DNA of 64,000 nt, from NCBI RefSeq assembly GCF_001428865.1, contig NZ_LMIV01000001.1:367776-431775 (forward strand), given 5' to 3'. This document shows positions 45,725-54,121 of this stretch, in pieces; position 1 is the stretch's first letter; the number at the start of each line of letters is the position of its first letter. The DNA is from Sphingomonas sp. Root241. GTDB lineage: Bacteria; Pseudomonadota; Alphaproteobacteria; Sphingomonadales; Sphingomonadaceae. The notes under the pieces are model-generated. The model saw only the letters and a list, made by a program, of their open reading frames with translations. It was not told where the DNA came from and did no database searches. The position numbers were made by a program, and so were the translations under genes.

Positions 45725-45906
45725 TGCATGTCGGGCGCATCGTCGCGGCGGTGCTGCTGCCGCCGCTCGGCACCTATCTCGCGCGCGGACCCGGTCGGGA
45801 TTTCCTGATCACGTGCGGGCTTACCGTGCTGGGCTTCCTGCCGGGCGTCGCTTTTGCGCTTTGGACGGTGCTGCGGGACGAGCAGCGGGAGCCGGCCGCG
45901 GCATAG
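45724..45906 (+). CDS. YqaE/Pmp3 family membrane protein
   Basis: A 60-residue proteolipid with two membrane helices. LLPPLGTYLARGPGRDFLITCGLTVLGFLPG (shown here as LLPPLGTYLARG and LTVLGFLPG) is the Pmp3/UPF0057 pattern. Family members affect membrane potential and respond to salt or cold in fungi and plants; the bacterial role is unclear. It starts on the stop of the preceding small membrane gene, suggesting a two-gene stress or envelope unit. Confidence 0.85.
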   Translation: MHVGRIVAAVLLPPLGTYLARGPGRDFLITCGLTVLGFLPGVAFALWTVLRDEQREPAAA

Positions 45907-45939
45907 GGCTTTCGCCGAAAGGGACGGGGCACTAGTCAC

Positions 45940-46398
45940 GTGCCTGTGTTCCCGCTCCCCGAACAGATGCGCACAGCGCTGGATGCAGCCGCGAAGGCCG
46001 GTGCGGCAGGCGAAGTGCCGGTGGGGGCGGTGGTCGTGCACGACGGCAGGATCGTCGCCGTCGCTGCCAATGCGCCGCGCACCCTCCACGATCCGACCGC
46101 GCATGCCGAGATGCTGGCGATCCGCGAGGCGGCGCGTCTGCTCGGCCGCGAGCGGCTCGAGGATTGCGACCTGTGGGTGACGCTCGAGCCCTGCGCGATG
46201 TGCGCGGGGGCGATCGCCCATGCCCGCATCGCGCGGCTCTATTACGGCGCGAGCGACCCCAAGGGCGGCGCGGTGGAGCATGGCCCGCGCTTCTTCGCGC
46301 AACCCACCTGCCACCACCGCCCCGAAGTCTATGCGGGCATCGGCGAGGTCGAGGCAGGCGCGCTGCTCAGGGATTTCTTCCGCGAGCGGCGCGCCTGA
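45940..46398 (+). CDS. tadA: tRNA-specific adenosine deaminase
   Basis: A 152-residue TadA, converting A34 to inosine in tRNA-Arg(ACG). The zinc/catalytic motif HAEMLAI with the proton-shuttling Glu and the second zinc motif PCAMCAGAI are present, as is the C-terminal PKGGAVEHG segment. The start is GTG at 45940, giving PVFPLPEQM before the first helix. It is the third gene in a plus-strand group after the two small membrane proteins but has its own 33-bp gap. Confidence 0.92.
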   Translation: MPVFPLPEQMRTALDAAAKAGAAGEVPVGAVVVHDGRIVAVAANAPRTLHDPTAHAEMLAIREAARLLGRERLEDCDLWVTLEPCAMCAGAIAHARIARLYYGASDPKGGAVEHGPRFFAQPTCHHRPEVYAGIGEVEAGALLRDFFRERRA

Positions 46399-46407
46399 CT
46401 TCCCGTC

Positions 46408-47085
46408 TCAGCCCAGGTCCTGCTGGGTGACCGGAACCAGCTTGATCTCGACCCGGCGGTTGGCCGCCTTGCCTTCCTCGGTGTCGTTGCTCGCGATCGG
46501 CTGGCTCTCGCCGAAGCCGCGCGTGCCGAGCCGGGCGCTCTGCACGCCGCGCATCGTCAGATAATCGGCGACGGCGCTCGCCCGGCGCTGCGACAGGTCC
46601 AGATTGTACGAGTCGCTGCCGGTCGAGTCGGTATGGCCGTACACGTCGACATAGGTCTGGTTGTATTGCCGGAGCACGTCGGCGACCTGGTCCAGCGTCG
46701 CACGGAACTGCGGCTGGATGCTCGACTGGTTGGTCGCGAAGGTGATGCCCGAAGGCATGTTGAGCACCAGATCGTCGCCCTGGCGGATCACGCGGACATC
46801 GGTGCCTGCGGTGCGGCGGCGCAGTTCCTGTTCCTGTCGGTCCATATATGCGCCGATGCCGGCGCCGGCGAGGCCGCCGATGCCGGCGCCGATGATCTTC
46901 TCGGTGCGATCATTGCGCCCGCCGACGAGATCGCCGAGCAGATAGCCACCCACCGCCCCGCCGACGCCGCCGATCGCGGCTTTCGACACGCGGCGCTCCC
47001 CGGTCACCGGATCGGTGACGCAGGCGGCGGTCAGCGTGGTTGCGGCGAGTGCGGTCGCGATCAGGACCTTGTTTGCAGTGCCCAT
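46408..47085 (-). CDS. OmpA family lipoprotein with glycine-zipper domain
   Basis: A 225-residue outer membrane protein. A lipoprotein signal (TALAATTLTAAC) is followed by a Gly-zipper region (AIGGVGGAVGGYLLGDLVGG and IGAGIGGLAGAGIGAYMD) and a C-terminal OmpA domain with VDVYGHTDSTGSDSYNLDLSQRRA (abbreviated here) and NRRVEI, which binds peptidoglycan. This YiaD-like layout tethers the outer membrane to the cell wall. ATG 47085 has GGGAGG 7 bases upstream; the preceding ATG (47088) is too close. It converges with tadA. Confidence 0.92.
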   Translation of the reverse strand: MGTANKVLIATALAATTLTAACVTDPVTGERRVSKAAIGGVGGAVGGYLLGDLVGGRNDRTEKIIGAGIGGLAGAGIGAYMDRQEQELRRRTAGTDVRVIRQGDDLVLNMPSGITFATNQSSIQPQFRATLDQVADVLRQYNQTYVDVYGHTDSTGSDSYNLDLSQRRASAVADYLTMRGVQSARLGTRGFGESQPIASNDTEEGKAANRRVEIKLVPVTQQDLG

Positions 47086-47220
47086 CATTTTCCTCCCAAG
47101 TGGAACGGCTTGAGCCAGCAAAACCCATGGTCCCGGCAGGTTGTTCCGCCTGCGCATCGACATGCGCCGCAGCTAGCGGTTGTGAAGCAAGGTCGAGTGC
47201 GGATATGGAGGGCGCGCACC

Positions 47221-48525
47221 ATGCCAGCCCCCTTCCCCTGGATCGACGTCGCGATCATCCTCGTGCTGATCGCCGTGAACGGCGTCTTCTCGATGTCCGA
47301 ACTCGCGATCGTCTCCGCTCGCCCTGCCCGGCTCGAGGCGATGGCGCGGACCAATCGCGGCGCCGCGACGGCCATTCTGCTTGCCGCCGATCCGGGCAAG
47401 TTCCTCTCGACCGTGCAGATCGGCATCACCCTGATCGGCATCGTCGCCGGCGCCTATTCGGGCGCGAGTCTCGGCACCCCGGTGGCGGAGCGCATCCAGG
47501 GCCTTGGGCTCTCGGCTGAGACCGCGCATACCCTGGGCATCGCGCTGGTGATCGCGATCACCACTTATGCCTCGCTGGTGGTCGGCGAGCTGGTTCCCAA
47601 GCAATTCGCATTGCGCTCGCCCGAGCCGATCGCCGCGATCATGGCGATCCCGATGCTGTGGCTCAGCCGGATCACCGCGCCGATAGTGTGGCTGCTCGAC
47701 AAATCGAGCGCGCTGATCTTCCGCGTGATCGGGCTCAAACGCGAATCGGAGAACCGCGTCACCGCCGAGGAGCTTCACCTGATCGTCGCCGAGGCGAGCA
47801 AGTCGGGCGTGATCGAGGAGCATGAGCGCTCGATCATCTCGGGCGTGGTTCGCCTCGCCGATCGCCCGGTGCGCGAAGTGATGACGCCGCGCACCGATGT
47901 CGACTGGCTCGATGTCGATCTCGACGCGGACGGGATCCGCGACGCGCTGCTGGCGACGCCGCATACCCGGTTGCCGGTGGCCGAGGGATCGGTCGATGCG
48001 GTGATCGGCGTGGTGCAGGCGCGCGATATCGCCGCGGCGCTGTTCCGCGGCGAGCCGCTGGAGCTGCGCCGGCTGATGCGTCCGGCGCCGGTGCTTCCCG
48101 ATCAGGTCGATGCGATGGATGCGCTGGGCGCGCTGCGCCGTGCCGAAGTGCCGATGGGGCTCGTCCATGACGAATACGGCCATTTCGAAGGCATCGTGAC
48201 GCCGGCCAACCTGCTTGCCGCGATCGCCGGCGATTTCGCTTCGGACGCCGAGCCGGGTGACAGCCCCAGCCTGATCGTGCGCGAGGACGGATCGCTGCTC
48301 GTCTCGGGCCAGATGCCTGCCGATGCGCTTGCCGAGCGGCTGGGGATCGAATTGCCCGAGGACCGCGACTACGCCACCGTCGCCGGCCTCGCGCTGGCGG
48401 TGCTCAAGCACCTCCCCGACGAAGGCGAAGTGTTCGCCGAACAGGGCTGGCGCTTCGAGATCGTCGATATGGACGGTCGCAAGATCGACAAGTTGCTGGT
48501 GCGCGAGGCGCGCAAGAGCGCCTGA
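47221..48525 (+). CDS. Hemolysin family protein (CNNM-CBS-CorC/HlyC)
   Basis: A 434-residue membrane protein. The N-terminal CNNM/DUF21 domain has about four helices with NGVFSMSELAIVSARPARL and VVGELVPKQFALR. Two CBS domains follow (VMTPRTDVDWLD and the VHDEYGHFEGIVT region), then a CorC/HlyC C-terminal domain (VSGQMPADALAERLG). Relatives mediate magnesium or cobalt transport; hemolysin is a historic label. ATG 47221 has GGAGG 9 bases upstream. Confidence 0.92.
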   Translation: MPAPFPWIDVAIILVLIAVNGVFSMSELAIVSARPARLEAMARTNRGAATAILLAADPGKFLSTVQIGITLIGIVAGAYSGASLGTPVAERIQGLGLSAETAHTLGIALVIAITTYASLVVGELVPKQFALRSPEPIAAIMAIPMLWLSRITAPIVWLLDKSSALIFRVIGLKRESENRVTAEELHLIVAEASKSGVIEEHERSIISGVVRLADRPVREVMTPRTDVDWLDVDLDADGIRDALLATPHTRLPVAEGSVDAVIGVVQARDIAAALFRGEPLELRRLMRPAPVLPDQVDAMDALGALRRAEVPMGLVHDEYGHFEGIVTPANLLAAIAGDFASDAEPGDSPSLIVREDGSLLVSGQMPADALAERLGIELPEDRDYATVAGLALAVLKHLPDEGEVFAEQGWRFEIVDMDGRKIDKLLVREARKSA

Positions 48526-48538
48526 GCCTCAGGCCGAT

Positions 48539-49177
48539 TCAGAGCTTCCCGAACACCGCTTCATAGCCGGCGGTATCGCCGCGGGCGAGGAAACCGGCTT
48601 GTTCGATCCAGCGATCGCGGTGGATGCGGCCCTGGAAGGTGCCGAGCTCGGCGTCGAGCGCGGCGGCCTGTTCGGGCGTCAGCGCGGCGATCTGCGCGAA
48701 GCTGGTGACGCCGAGCGCGTTGAGGCGTTCGGCCAGCTTGGACCCCACACCCTTCATGCGGGTGAAATCGTCTGCACCCGCCGGTTCGGATTCGGGCTCT
48801 GAGGCCGCGAGCGACGCCGGCGAGGCGTCGAGCGGTGCTGCCGCGGCGATCGGCTCGTCGGCCAGCGGCACGGGTTCCGGCGCAGGCGGCGGCGGTGCCG
48901 CGATCACCGGCGTGTCGGCGATCGGCGGCGGCGCAGGCGCTAGCGGCGGTGCGATCGGTTGCGCCGCCGGAGTCTTCGGATCGCCCGCATCATGGAGTTC
49001 GCCGCGGTCCTCCAGCTGTTCGCGTGCCTGCTGCCGACGCCTGGCGAGCCGTGTACCCCAGGCGAGGATGAACAACGCGAACAGCACGCCGAGGCCGATC
49101 AGCACGAAAGATGCCGTGAGCCATGCCGGGCCGCCGTCGATGATCGGTCCCCCGGTCTGCCAAGCCGTATCGTTCAT
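48539..49177 (-). CDS. Membrane-anchored protein with Ala/Pro linker and C-terminal HhH-like domain
   Basis: A 212-residue protein. One membrane helix (TASFVLIGLGVLFALFILAWG) lies near the N-terminus. A long Ala/Pro-rich linker (about residues 65-135) leads to a C-terminal segment DDFTRMKGVGSKLAERLNALGVTSFAQIA with tandem helix-hairpin-helix character, then WIEQAGFLARGD. Such C-terminal domains occur at the ends of NADH dehydrogenase subunits and ribosomal-protein-like HhH proteins, and their partner here is unknown. It lies convergent with the CorC gene. No function assigned. Confidence 0.68.
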   Translation of the reverse strand: MNDTAWQTGGPIIDGGPAWLTASFVLIGLGVLFALFILAWGTRLARRRQQAREQLEDRGELHDAGDPKTPAAQPIAPPLAPAPPPIADTPVIAAPPPPAPEPVPLADEPIAAAAPLDASPASLAASEPESEPAGADDFTRMKGVGSKLAERLNALGVTSFAQIAALTPEQAAALDAELGTFQGRIHRDRWIEQAGFLARGDTAGYEAVFGKL

Positions 49178-49273
49178 TCAACTCGCTCCCGACGTCATGC
49201 AGTCACGCATATCCCAATTGCATAACGCCGGATTCCACGGCGTCCAACGGGGCTGTCATCAGGCAACCTAACG

Positions 49274-49303
49274 AAAAGGGCCGGAGGATCGCTCCTCCGG
49301 CCC
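49274..49303 (-). terminator. Intrinsic terminator of the APC permease gene
   Basis: A perfect 11-bp stem GGGCCGGAGGA/TCCTCCGGCCC with a 4-base loop. On the minus strand it is followed by TTTTCG. It starts 23 bases after the permease stop. Confidence 0.93.
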
Positions 49304-49325
49304 AATTCCAGCGTTTTTGCAAAGC

Positions 49326-50852
49326 TCAATGCGTGCCGGGCACTTCGGGCTTGAGCTCCTCATAAGCCTCATGCTCGGCGACCTCGATGATGCCGCGGCC
49401 GACATGGCTGCGGGAGCGGCTATAGGCGAAATAGACGATCAGGCCGACTACCGCCCAGCCCACGAAGAGCATGATGGTCGTCGGCGACAGGCTGAAGAAC
49501 AGGTAGATGCAGCCGATGATCGCTACCGGCGCCGTCAGCATGATCGCCGGCGTGCGGAACGGCCGCACGCGTGTCGGATCCGTACGGCGCAGCACCAGCA
49601 CTGCGATCGAGACCGCGGCGAACGCGAACAGCGTTCCCGAATTCGAGACATCCGCGAGCAGTCCGACCGGGAAGAAAGCGGCGAACAAGGTGACGAAGAT
49701 GCCGGTGATGATGGTGATGACGTGCGGCGTGTGGAACCTCGGATGGACCCTGGAGAAGAATTCCGGGAGCAGGCCGTCGCGGCTCATCACGAAGAACACG
49801 CGGGTCTGGCCGAACATCATCATCAGGATGACCGAAGGCAGCGCGATGATCGCCGCAGCGCCGACCAGCCAGCCGATAAAGGGGTAGCCGATCGACTTGA
49901 GCGTCCAGGCCAGCGCTTCCTTCGAGCAGACCACGGCATTGTCATGAACCGCCGCACAGGCCTGAGACAGAGCAGGGGTGCCCGGCGAGAGCACTTCGCC
50001 GGCCGGGCCGAACATCGGCTGCGCGCCGACGGTGCCGATGACGCCGGCGGCCACGAGCAGATAGAAGATCGTGCAGACCGCGAGGCTGCCAATCAGGCCG
50101 ATCGGCATGTTGCGCTGCGGGTTCTTGGTTTCCTCGGCCGCGGTCGAGACTGCGTCGAAGCCGACATAGGCGAAGAAGATCGACGCGGCCGCGCCCGAAA
50201 TGCCGGCAAAGCCGAGCGGCGCGAAGGGCGTGAACTGGCCGGTCTTGATCACAGGAATGGTCAGGAGGACGAACATCGCCAGCGCCAGGATCTTGACCCC
50301 GACCAGCACGGCATTGACCGTCGCGCTCTCCTTGGTGCCCTTGACCAGCAGCGCCGTGACCAGCGCCGCGATGACCATCGCGGGCACGTTGATCATCCCG
50401 CCGTCAAAGGGTCCGCGGACCAGATCGAGCGGCACGGATATGTTGAAACTGGTATTGAGCCAGCCGATGAAATAGCCCGACCAGCCGACCGAGACCGCAC
50501 CCGCGGCGATCGCATATTCGAGGATCAGCGCCCAGCCGACCATCCACGCCACCAGCTCGCCCATCACGGCGTAGCTATAGGTGTAGGCGGAGCCCGAGAC
50601 CGGCACCATCGCCGCCATTTCCGCGTAGCAGAGAGCAGCTACGGCGCAGACCGCGCCGGCGATCACGAACGAGAGCATCATGCCGGGCCCGGCCTTCTGC
50701 GTGGCTTCGGCGGTGAGAACGAAGATGCCGGTGCCGATCACCGCGCCGATGCCGAGCATCGTGAGCTGGAAGGCGCCGAGCGATCGGTGAAGCGATTTCT
50801 TCTCGGCCGTCGCCAGAATGGCGTCGAGTGGTTTTACGCGCCCGAATATCAT
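49326..50852 (-). CDS. Amino acid permease (APC superfamily)
   Basis: A 508-residue transporter with about 12 helices. The APC signature GIGAVIGTGIFVLTAEAT is near residue 33, and FFAYVGFDAVSTAAEETKNPQRNMP is the typical cytoplasmic loop. Its sequence resembles the YfnA/CAT-type cationic or branched amino acid permeases. A loop with two Cys residues (QACAAVHDNAVVCSKE) lies between helices 7 and 8 and could be disulfide-linked on the periplasmic side. AAAGGGG lies 8 bases before ATG 50852. An intrinsic terminator follows. Confidence 0.92.
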   Translation of the reverse strand: MIFGRVKPLDAILATAEKKSLHRSLGAFQLTMLGIGAVIGTGIFVLTAEATQKAGPGMMLSFVIAGAVCAVAALCYAEMAAMVPVSGSAYTYSYAVMGELVAWMVGWALILEYAIAAGAVSVGWSGYFIGWLNTSFNISVPLDLVRGPFDGGMINVPAMVIAALVTALLVKGTKESATVNAVLVGVKILALAMFVLLTIPVIKTGQFTPFAPLGFAGISGAAASIFFAYVGFDAVSTAAEETKNPQRNMPIGLIGSLAVCTIFYLLVAAGVIGTVGAQPMFGPAGEVLSPGTPALSQACAAVHDNAVVCSKEALAWTLKSIGYPFIGWLVGAAAIIALPSVILMMMFGQTRVFFVMSRDGLLPEFFSRVHPRFHTPHVITIITGIFVTLFAAFFPVGLLADVSNSGTLFAFAAVSIAVLVLRRTDPTRVRPFRTPAIMLTAPVAIIGCIYLFFSLSPTTIMLFVGWAVVGLIVYFAYSRSRSHVGRGIIEVAEHEAYEELKPEVPGTH

Positions 50853-50950
50853 TGAGTGGTCCCCTTTGCGGCGCAACCCGTGCGCCGCCCCGAATATGAA
50901 AGGCGCGAGCCTAGCCGCAAAACCCGCCCGCGCAATCCCTTAGTGCAGCC

Positions 50951-51328
50951 TCAGCGCGCCAGCATCGGCCCCAGCGGGCGGCCGGCGAAGACATGGACGT
51001 GGAGGTGCGGGACCTCCTGGTGCGCGTCCTGCCCGATATTGGCGAGCAACCGGTAACCCGGCGCGACCATCCCTGCCTCGCGCGCGACATGCCCGACCGC
51101 GCGGACGAATCCCGCGATCTCGGCATCCGTGGCCTTGGCCGCGAAATCGTCCCAGCTGACATAGGGGCCCTTGGGGATCACGAGGATGTGCTGCGGCGCC
51201 TGCGGGTTGATGTCGTAGAAGGCGAGCGCGTGATCGTCCTCATACACCTTGTTCGACGGAATCTCGCCGCGCAGGATCTTCGCGAAGATGTTCTGGTCGT
51301 CATAGGGCAGGGTGGCGTCAATCGGCAT
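50951..51328 (-). CDS. HIT family protein (HinT-type)
   Basis: A 125-residue histidine-triad nucleotide hydrolase. VPHLHVHVFAGRPLG contains the HxHxH triad, and FAKILRGEIPSNKVYEDDHALAFYDINP (shown in part) is the N-terminal family signature. HinT cleaves AMP-lysine or aminoacyl-adenylate conjugates. The ATG overlaps the end of hisE by 11 bases, so it is coupled to the histidine operon. The hisE-HIT link is common in alphaproteobacteria. ATG 51346 is an alternative start. Confidence 0.92.
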   Translation of the reverse strand: MPIDATLPYDDQNIFAKILRGEIPSNKVYEDDHALAFYDINPQAPQHILVIPKGPYVSWDDFAAKATDAEIAGFVRAVGHVAREAGMVAPGYRLLANIGQDAHQEVPHLHVHVFAGRPLGPMLAR

Positions 51329-51638
51329 TTCGGCTAGCCTTTTCATCGATGCCCGACACGCCTTCGCGGCGGGCGAGTTCGGCGCGGACGTCGTCGAGGT
51401 TCAGGCCGGCATCGGCGAGCAGCACCGCGAGGTGGAATATCAGGTCGGCGGCCTCGCTGACGATCCCGGCCTTGTCGTCCTCGATCGCGGCGATCACCGT
51501 CTCGACGGCTTCCTCACCCAGTTTCTGTGCGATCTTGGCGCGGCCCTTTGCGGTCAGCCGGGCGACATAGGAGCTGTCCGGATCGCCGCCCCGGCGTTCG
51601 CGGATCACGGCTTCGAGCGCGTCGAGAGTATCTGCCAT
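51318..51638 (-). CDS. hisE: Phosphoribosyl-ATP diphosphatase
   Basis: A 106-residue HisE, carrying out the second step of histidine synthesis (PR-ATP to PR-AMP). SSYVARLTAKGRAKIAQKLGEEAVETVIAA (in part) and the metal-binding EAADLIFHLAVLLAD with acidic residues match the family. It is a stand-alone hisE rather than a hisIE fusion; hisI is not in the window. It follows the small secreted protein gene in the operon and overlaps the HIT gene. Confidence 0.94.
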   Translation of the reverse strand: MADTLDALEAVIRERRGGDPDSSYVARLTAKGRAKIAQKLGEEAVETVIAAIEDDKAGIVSEAADLIFHLAVLLADAGLNLDDVRAELARREGVSGIDEKASRNAD

Positions 51639-51670
51639 GTCGCTCCGGCTGCGGGAGCGACGCGCGCCTG

Positions 51671-51865
51671 TCAATCCTTGGGCGCTTTGCCGCGGAAGCG
51701 CGCGCGCAGGCGGTTGCGCACGAACCAGACGCCGAAGGCGGCGCAGGCGAACAAGGCGATGTCGGAGATCTCGGGCATCGAGCGCGTGCCCGCGACGCCG
51801 GTGTGCGGTGGCTCCTCGGCCCATGCGGGGGTAGCGATCAGCAGGGCGAGGGCGATGCGGAGCAT
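51671..51865 (-). CDS. Small exported protein with PEP-CTERM-like tail
   Basis: A 64-residue protein: signal peptide (LRIALALLIATPAWA), a short Pro-rich spacer, then PEISDIALFACAAFGVWFV followed by Arg-rich RNRLRARFR. The order of PE motif, hydrophobic helix and basic end resembles a PEP-CTERM exosortase sorting signal, though the canonical PEP is PEI here. Almost nothing remains between leader and tail, so the mature protein would be tiny. It is located between hisF and hisE and has no recognised role in histidine synthesis. Confidence 0.6.
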   Translation of the reverse strand: MLRIALALLIATPAWAEEPPHTGVAGTRSMPEISDIALFACAAFGVWFVRNRLRARFRGKAPKD

Positions 51866-51910
51866 GACTCGATTGTAGGGCCGGGGAGTTGGAGAAGGGT
51901 TAAACGACTG

Positions 51911-52669
51911 TCAGCTCCGCACCGGAATCCCCGCCGCCGCCAGCGCGGCATGCGCTTCGGCGATGGTCGCCTCGCCGAAATGAAAGATCGATGCTGCGAG
52001 GACCGCCGAAGCGTGACCATCGCGGATGCCCTGGACGAGGTGCTGGAGGTTGCCGACACCACCGCTCGCCACCACCGGTACCGTGACCTGATCGGCGATC
52101 GTACGGATCAGCTCGAGGTCATAGCCGTCGCGCGTGCCGTCGCGGTCCATCGACGTGACGAGCAATTCGCCCGCGCCCAGCTCGGCGAGCCGCAGGGCGT
52201 GTTCGACTGCGTCGATCCCGGTCTTGCGGCGTCCGCCATGGGTGAAGACTTCCCAGCGCTCGCCGACGCGCCGGGCATCGACCGAGACGACGACGCATTG
52301 GCTGCCCATCCGGTCGGCGATCTCTGCGACCACCTCCGGGCGCGAAACCGCGGCGGAATTGACCGCGACCTTGTCGGCGCCCGCGAGCAGCAGCGCGCGC
52401 GCATCCTCGACACTGCGGACGCCGCCGCCGACGGTGAGCGGCATGAAGCACACTTCGGCAGTGCGGCGGACGACATCGACCATCGTGCCGCGGCCCTCAT
52501 GGCTCGCGCCGATGTCGAGGAAGCAGAGCTCGTCGGCGCCCGCCGCATCATAAGCGCGCGCCTGCTCGACCGGATCGCCGGCGTCGATCAGGTCGACGAA
52601 GTTGACGCCCTTCACGACGCGGCCATTCGCCACGTCGAGGCAGGGGATCACGCGGGCACGGACGGTCAT
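51911..52669 (-). CDS. hisF: Imidazole glycerol phosphate synthase subunit HisF
   Basis: A 252-residue HisF, the cyclase (beta/alpha)8-barrel half of imidazole glycerol phosphate synthase. [20 protein letters not shown] carries the first catalytic Asp, and [19 protein letters not shown] the second. It uses ammonia from HisH to convert PRFAR to IGP and AICAR. It is separated from hisA by 130 bp containing a CT-rich palindromic repeat, the only sizeable gap in the operon. Confidence 0.97.
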   Translation of the reverse strand: MTVRARVIPCLDVANGRVVKGVNFVDLIDAGDPVEQARAYDAAGADELCFLDIGASHEGRGTMVDVVRRTAEVCFMPLTVGGGVRSVEDARALLLAGADKVAVNSAAVSRPEVVAEIADRMGSQCVVVSVDARRVGERWEVFTHGGRRKTGIDAVEHALRLAELGAGELLVTSMDRDGTRDGYDLELIRTIADQVTVPVVASGGVGNLQHLVQGIRDGHASAVLAASIFHFGEATIAEAHAALAAAGIPVRS

Positions 52670-52676
52670 GACTTAA

Positions 52677-52782
52677 GCCCCTCCCCTTCAGGGGAGGGGT
52701 TGGGGTGGGGCAGTGCCCCAAGCTTAAGTCTCGGTGAGACGGACAGGCCCCACCCCCAACCCCTCCCCTGAAGGGGAGGGGC
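52677..52782. repeat. REPIN-like CT-rich palindromic element, family D, copy 1
   Basis: A 106-bp element with arms of about 35 bp. Each arm holds an inner hairpin GCCCCTCCCC-TTCA-GGGGAGGGG followed by TTGGGGTGGGGC, inverted at the other end. The centre holds AGCTTAAGTCTCGGTGAG. It sits inside the histidine operon between hisA and hisF. A related but more diverged pair is at 57054-57202. Confidence 0.92.
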
Positions 52783-52799
52783 TAGTTCTCGTTGCGCCC

Positions 52800-53531
52800 T
52801 CACCGCGCCACCTCGATCGCCCAGGCGAGATCGAGCCGACCGTCATACAGCGCCCGCCCCGTGATCACCCCTTCGACACCGTCGTCGACATGGCGTTTCA
52901 GCGCGTGGATGTCGCCGATATCGGTCACCCCGCCGCTGGCGATCACCGGGATCGTCACTGCCCGGGCGAGCGCCACCGTCGCCTCGACATTGCACCCCTT
53001 GAGCAGCCCGTCGCGGCCGACATCGGTGAACAGCAACGCTGCGACGCCGGCATCCTCGAACCGGCGGGCGAGATCGACCACCGACACGTCGGACACGTCG
53101 GCCCAGCCGCGTGTCGCGACCAGCCCGTCGCGCGCATCGACTGCGACGACGATCCGGCCGGGATTGTCGCGCGCGGCTTCGCGGACGAGATCGGGATTCT
53201 CCAGCGCGGCGGTGCCGATCACGACGCGTTCGACGCCCAGATCGAGCCAGCGCTCGATCGATCCGCGGTTGCGGATGCCGCCGCCCAACTGGACCTTGCC
53301 GCCGAAGCGCTCGAGGATCGACGCGACCGCCGCGCCGTTGACCGATTCGCCCGCAAAGGCGCCGTCGAGGTCGACGACGTGCAGCCATTCGGCCCCGGCA
53401 TTCGCGAAGATCTCGGCCTGTGCGGCGGGATCGTCGCCATAGATGGTGGCACGATCCATATCGCCCTCGGCGAGCCGGACGACCTGTCCGGCCTTGAGGT
53501 CGATGGCGGGGAAGACGATCAAGGCCGCCAT
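52800..53531 (-). CDS. hisA: HisA, ProFAR isomerase
   Basis: A 243-residue phosphoribosylformimino-5-aminoimidazole carboxamide ribotide isomerase. FPAIDLKAGQVVRL carries the catalytic Asp, QLGGGIRNRGSIERWLDLG the first phosphate site, and the second catalytic Asp is in LLFTDVGRDGLLKG. It converts ProFAR to PRFAR. Its start lies 13 bases within hisH. Confidence 0.96.
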   Translation of the reverse strand: MAALIVFPAIDLKAGQVVRLAEGDMDRATIYGDDPAAQAEIFANAGAEWLHVVDLDGAFAGESVNGAAVASILERFGGKVQLGGGIRNRGSIERWLDLGVERVVIGTAALENPDLVREAARDNPGRIVVAVDARDGLVATRGWADVSDVSVVDLARRFEDAGVAALLFTDVGRDGLLKGCNVEATVALARAVTIPVIASGGVTDIGDIHALKRHVDDGVEGVITGRALYDGRLDLAWAIEVAR

Positions 53532-54121
53532 TTGAGGAACCTCTCCAGCAGCGCGATGCCGTAGCGCTGGCTCTTTTCGGGGTGGAACTGGACGCCGGCC
53601 ATGTTGTCGCGGCCGATCGCGGCGGTGACAGTGCCGCCGTGCTCGGTGGTCGCCAGCACCGAATCGCCCGTGAAGGCGAAGCTGTGGAGGAAATAAGCCT
53701 CGCCGCGCTCGATCAGCGGATGATCGGCGGCGGGAATCACGTCGTTCCAGCCCATATGCGGCACGCGCACGGCGGGCGAGGGGGGCAGCGCGTGGACGGT
53801 GCCGGGGATCCAGCCGAGTCCCGCGTGCACGCCATATTCCTCGCCGGTATCGGCCATCAGCTGCATGCCGACACAGACACCCAGGAAAGGCGCGGCTTCC
53901 TGCCGAACCCGGCGATCGAGCGCTTCGATCATGCCCGGGATCGCGCGGAGGCCCGCGGCGCAGGCAGCGAAGGCGCCGACGCCGGGCAACACGACGCGAT
54001 CGGCCTTCGCCACCGCATCGGGATCGGCGGTGATGACGAGCCCCTCGGCGCCCGCGGCTTTGAGCGCATTGTGGACCGAATGGAGATTGCCCGCGCCGTA
54101 ATCGATCAGCGCGATGCTCAC
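53519..54121 (-). CDS. hisH: Imidazole glycerol phosphate synthase subunit HisH
   Basis: A 200-residue class I glutamine amidotransferase. IALIDYGAGNLHSVHNAL is the N-terminus, LGVCVGMQLMA holds the catalytic Cys, and VQFHPEKSQRYG the His and Glu. It supplies ammonia to HisF. It overlaps the YciI-like gene upstream (ATGA) and hisA downstream. Confidence 0.96.
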   Translation of the reverse strand: MSIALIDYGAGNLHSVHNALKAAGAEGLVITADPDAVAKADRVVLPGVGAFAACAAGLRAIPGMIEALDRRVRQEAAPFLGVCVGMQLMADTGEEYGVHAGLGWIPGTVHALPPSPAVRVPHMGWNDVIPAADHPLIERGEAYFLHSFAFTGDSVLATTEHGGTVTAAIGRDNMAGVQFHPEKSQRYGIALLERFLKWRP

